A stretch of 64,000 nucleotides of DNA from Ryuthela nishihirai (Eukaryota > Arthropoda > Arachnida > Araneae > Heptathelidae): contig JAWZYU010000726.1 in assembly GCA_038380435.1 (NCBI GenBank), positions 16,164 through 80,163 on the forward strand, written 5' to 3'. A program made the translations under genes and the position numbers. This document shows positions 50,701 through 56,700 of the stretch, in pieces. Numbering within the stretch: the first letter of the stretch is position 1; every line of letters starts with the position of its first letter. The notes beneath the pieces are model-generated. The model did no database searches and was not told where the DNA came from. It saw only the letters and a program-made list of their open reading frames with translations.

Positions 50701-53700
50701 TCATAGGTGCCACGAGACATGAATGAATTTTCAGCAGGCTCTCTGACCATAGGTGAGCTTACCAAATTCATTTATATCATAGGTGCCACGAGACACATAC
50801 ATTCAGATCAGAGAGCCTGCTGCCCAAATTCATTTAGGTCATAGGAGCCACGGGACACACTCATTGAGGTCAGAGAATCGGCTACCAAAACACCTTCAGA
50901 TTATACGTGTCACGGGACACATTCATTGAGGTCAGATAATCTGCTGACTAAATTCATTCAGATCATAAGTGCCACGGGACACATTCATTGAGGTCAGAGA
51001 GCCTGCTGACCAAATTCATTTAGGTCATTGGAGCCACGGGACACATTCATTGAGGTCAGAGAATCGGCTGCCCAAACGCATTCAGATTATAGGTGTCACA
51101 GGACACATTCATTGAGGTCAGAGAGCATGCTGACCAAATACATTCAGATCATAGATGTCATTCAGATGAGAGAGCCTGGTGACCAAATTCATTTATATCA
51201 TAGTAGCCACTGGACATATTCAATGAGGTCAGAGAACCTGCTGACCAAATTCATTCAGATCATAGGTGCCACGGAACACATTTATTGAGGTCAGAGAACC
51301 TGCAGACCAAATTCATTCATATCATAGATGCCACGGAATATATTCATCGAGGTAAGGGAACCTGCTGACCAAATACATTCATATCATAGGTGCCACGGAA
51401 CATATTCATTGATCTCAGAGAACCTGCTGACAAATTTATTCATATCATAGATGCTATGGAACATATTCATTGAGGTCAGAGAACCTGCTGACCAAATTCA
51501 TTCATATCATAGGTGCCACGAAACATATTCATTGTGGTCAGAGAACTGCTGAACAAATTCATTCAGATCATATGCGCTATGGAACATATTCACTGAGGTC
51601 AGAGAATATGCTGACCAAATTCATTCAGATCATAGGTGTCACGGAACATATTCATTGAGGTCAGAGAACCTGCTGACCAAATTAATTCACATCATAGGTG
51701 TCACGGAACATATTCATTGAGGTCAGAGAACCTGCTGACCAAATTCATTCAGATCACAGGTGCCACGGAACATATTCAATGAGGCCAGAGAACCTGCTGA
51801 CCAACTTCATTCGGATCATAGGCACCATGGAACATATTCACTGTGGTCAGAGAACCTGCTGACCAGATTCATTCATATCACAGGTGCCACGGAACATATT
51901 CATTGTGGTCAGAGAACCTGCTGACCAGATTCATTCATATCACAGGTGCCACGGAACATATTCATTGAGGTCAGAGAGCCTGCTGACCAAATTCATTCAG
52001 ATCATAGGCACCATGGAACATATTCACTGTGGTCAGAGAACCTGCTGACCAGATTCATTCATATCACAGGTGCCACGGAACATATTCATTGAGGTCAGAG
52101 AGCCTGCTGACCAAATTCATTCAGATCATAGGCACCATGGAACATATTCACTGTGGTCAGAGAACCTGCTGACCAGATTCATTCAGATCATAGGCACCAT
52201 GGAACATATTCACTGTGGTCAGAGAACCTGCTGACAAATTTATTTATATCATAGGTGCTACGGAACATATTCATTGAGGTCAGAGAACCTGCTGACCAAA
52301 TTCATTCACATCATAGGTGCCACGGAACATATTCATTGTGGTCAGAGAACCTGCTGACCAGATTCATTCATATCACAGGTGCCACGGAACATATTCATTG
52401 AGGTCAGAGAGCCTGCTGACCAAATTCATTCAGATCATAGGCACCATGGAACATATTCACTGTGGTCAGAGAACCTGCTGACCAGATTCATTCATATCAC
52501 AGGTGCTACGGAACATATTCATTGAGGTCAGAGAACCTGCTGACCAGATTCATTCATATCACAGGTGCCACGGAACATATTCATTGTGGTCAGAGAACTG
52601 CTGAACAAATTCATTCAGATCATAGGCGCAAATGGAACATATTCACTGAGGTCAGAGAACCTGCTGACCAAATTCATTCAGATCACAGGTGTCACGGAAC
52701 ATATTCATTGAGGTCAGAGAACCTGTTGACCAAATTCATTCAGATCATAGGTGCCACGGAACATATTCATTGAGGTCAGAGAACCTGCCGACCAAATTCA
52801 TTCAGATCACAGGTGCTACGGAACATATTCATTGAGGTCAGAGAACCTGCTGACCAGATTCATTCATATCACAGGTGCCACGGAACATATTCATTGTGGT
52901 CAGAGAACTGCTGAACAAATTCATTCAGATCATAGGCGCAAATGGAACATATTCACTGAGGTCAGAGAACCTGCTGACCAAATTCATTCAGATCACAGGT
53001 GTCACGGAACATATTCGTTGAGGTCAGAGAACCTGCTGACCAGATTCATTCATATCACAGGTGCCACGGAACATATTCATTGAGGTCAGAGAGCCTCCTG
53101 ACCAAATTCATTCAGATCATAGGTGCCACGGAACATATTCATTGATGTCAGAGAACCTGCTGACAAATTTATTCATATCATAGGTGCTACGGAACATATT
53201 CATTGAGGTCAGAGAGCCTGCTGACCAAATTCATTCATATCATAGGTGCCACGGAACATATTCATTGTGGTCAGAGAACTGCTGAACAAATTCATTCAGA
53301 TCATAGGCGCAATGGAACATATTCACTGAGGTCAGAGAACCTGCTGACCAGATTCATTCATATCACAGGTGCCACGGAACATATTCATTGTGGTCAGAGA
53401 ACTGCTGAACAAATTCATTCAGATCATAGGCGCAAATGGAACATATTCACTGAGGTCAGAGAACCTGCTGACCAAATTCATTCAGATCACAGGTGTCACG
53501 GAACATATTCATTGAGGTCAGAGAACCTGTTGACCAAATTCATTCACATCATAGGTGTCACGGAACATATTCATTGAGGTCAGAGAACCTGCCGACCAAA
53601 TTCATTCAGATCATAGGTGCCACGGAACATATTCATTGAGGTCAGAGAACCTGCAGACCGATTTCATTCAGATCATTGGTGCCACGGAACATATTCGTTG

Positions 53701-56700
53701 AGGTCAGAGAACCTGCTGACCAGATTCATTCATATCACAGGTGCCACGGAACATATTCATTGAGGTCAGAGAGCCTGCTGACCAAATTCATTCAGATCAT
53801 AGGCACCATGGAACATATTCACTGTGGTCAGAGAACCTGCTGACCAGATTCATTCATATCACAGGTGCCACGGAACATATTCATTAAGGTCAGAGAACCT
53901 GCTGACCAAATTCATTCAGATCATACGCACCATGGAACATATTCACTGTGGTCAGAGAACCTGCTGAAAAGATTCATTCATATCACAGGTGCCTCGGAAC
54001 ATATTCATTGAGGTCAGAGAGCCTGCTGACCAAATTCATTTCAGATCATAGGTGCCACGGGACACATTCATTGAGATCAGAGAGCCTGCTGACAAATTGC
54101 TCCTCTTTCAGAATGCAATTGGGAGTAATAGAGGCATAAATGATGAAACATGCATATTTCACATATTTTTTCAGGGAAGTTTTTAAAGTCTTCTAAAAAG
54201 GAGGGGGGAAAATATACTACAGTGAAAATCCAGTTTCTTGATCTTTTACATTTTTCTGCATCGATTGTGTTTCTTGCCCAACTGCAATGGATAGAAATTG
54301 GTAAGATCGGTAGAAAAAAAATTGATAAAAAGAGAAAGATGTGTAAATGAAGAAAGACAGTCAAAAAACATAAATAAATAGAAACGAAATGATAGGTAAA
54401 AAAGAGGAAACTTCTGAGAACGCACAGTTGATTAATTTTGTAGAGGTAAGGATTCCTTTTACAAGAGCGAATAGAACATAGCATTGTTATGAACAAAAAA
54501 CCAGTAGTGCCGGCACTAAAAAAATTATCCAACCGACAGTAAGGTAAACACCTGCATTGACTAAATACATGGCTATAAGGGGCCGGAGTGGCTCAGTCGG
54601 TAGCGCGCCAGGCTCGTAATCTGTAGTTCCCAGGTTCGAGCCCCAGCTGGGTCAGCGTTGAGATTTATCTCCGCAAAAATTCCCCGCCCTGCCCACGGTC
54701 AGTAAGGGACACCGATGGGCTTGGAAAGGCCGCCGTCCGTCGGTTGGTACGTTAAGCCGTGGCCCTGTGTGCGGGAGAGCCATACCCTGTGCACGTTAAA
54801 GAACACGCTGGATGGCCTTGACGGGAGGCTACCATCTGTCTCCCAACAGCTGTTCCAGTGGGTTCCCTCCCCCAACCTTCTCTGAGCCTTCCGGGTCCAT
54901 GTGACCAGGCCATTTAGCCCATGGTGTGCAAAAAAGTGCCGCTCAGAGGTAAAACAACCCAACCCATGGCTATAAATAACTTTAGACACAGTTTCAGAAT
55001 ACTGCCAAAAGCCAGTTCTTCAGAGAAGTGTGGTTCCGAGATGTGCAGGTTCCGTGTCTCGAGGTTTGTCACAGCACCTTTCAGTTCTTTGATTCACGTG
55101 AGGTATAAGTTCACTAATTTGCATATAGTCCGTTGTGTGGTTATAGTTTCCTTCTGTTGAATGTCCTTGCAGTTTTCTTGAAAGCACACAGCAGTTTTCT
55201 CTTTCTACTATTATATTACAGTTTTAGATAAATTTCGACCAGCAACGTGGACGATGACAATGTTGTTGGTCGAAACCAGTCATCACATTAAGGAATATTG
55301 TAAATAAAAAAAAACAGTTAAGACGAGCTATAACGGTAATGGGTTGGGTTGTTGGGTTGTTTTACCTCTGAGCGGCACTTTTTTTGCACACCATGGGCTA
55401 AATGGCCCGGTCACATGGACCCCGAAGGCTCAGAGAAGGTTGAGGGAGGGGACCCATTGGAATAGCTGTTGGGAGACAGATGGTAGCCTCCCGTCAAGGC
55501 CATCCAGCGTGTTCTTTAACGTTGGGTTGTTTTACCTCTGAGCGACACTTTTTTGCACACCATGGGCTAAATGGCCAGGTCACATGGACCCCGAAGGCTC
55601 AGAGAAGGTTGGGGGAGGGGACCCACTGGAACAGCTGTTGGGAGACAGATGGTAGCCTCCCGTCAAGGCCATCCAGCGTGTTCTTTAACGTGCACAGGGT
55701 ATGACTCTCCCGCACACGGGGTCATATAATGGTAATGTACAGCGGCTTTACTTTTAAAGTATCCGAACACTGTGGCTGATTACAGAATTCAGAAAAAATA
55801 TCTGGCAACGCTTTGTTTTTAGAAATTAGTGATCTGGCAACGCTTTGTTTTTAGAAATTAGTGATCTGGCAACCTTCGTGTCACGTGACATGGACGTGTC
55901 ACATCAATAGTAGTGTTCGGATACTTTTTTGAGCCACTGTATGTTGAATATATGAACCATTAGTCATTAAACGAATAATAGTTAAAATAAAACCATTAGT
56001 CATAATAGTGAATATAATACCATTAGTCATTAAACGAATAATGGTAAAAATAAAATATTAGTCATAATAGTAAAAATAAAACCATTAGTCATTAAACGAA
56101 TAATAGTAAAAATAAAATATCTGCTGTGTTGGGTTGGGCTGTTTTACCTCTGAGTGGCACTTTTTTGCACACCATGGGCTAAATTGGCCAGGTCACATGG
56201 ACCCCGAAGGCTCAGAGAAGGTTGGGGGAGGGGACCCACTGGAAGAGCTGTTGGGAGACAGATGGTATCCTCCCGTCAAGGCCATCCAGCGTGTTCTTTA
56301 ACGTGCACAGGGTATGGCTCTCCCGCACACGGGGCCACGGCTTAACGTCCCATCCGACGGACGGCGGCCTTTCCAAGCCCATCGTTGTCCCCTACTGACC
56401 GTGGTCAGGGCGGGGAATTTTTGCGGAGATAGATCTCAACGCTGACCCAGCTGGGACTCGAACCTGGGAACTACAGATTACGAGCCTGGCGCGCTACCGA
56501 CTGAGCCACCCCGACTGAGCCTTATCCACGGACATTTAATAGCAAATAACAAGAACAGAATGAAGTTTCAACCACACAAGCGGACTATTTGTGAAACAGT
56601 GAACACCTGAATCAAAGAACTGAAAAGTGCTGAGATTAACCTCGAAACAAGGAATCACTAAATCCACATCTTCGAACCACTCTGCTCTGAAGAATTAGAT

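Noticed and set aside
54077..54532. 151-codon frame on the - strand
   Set aside because: AT-rich, rich in F, L, I and S, partly inside the 62-bp array, with no recognisable motif and no splice context.
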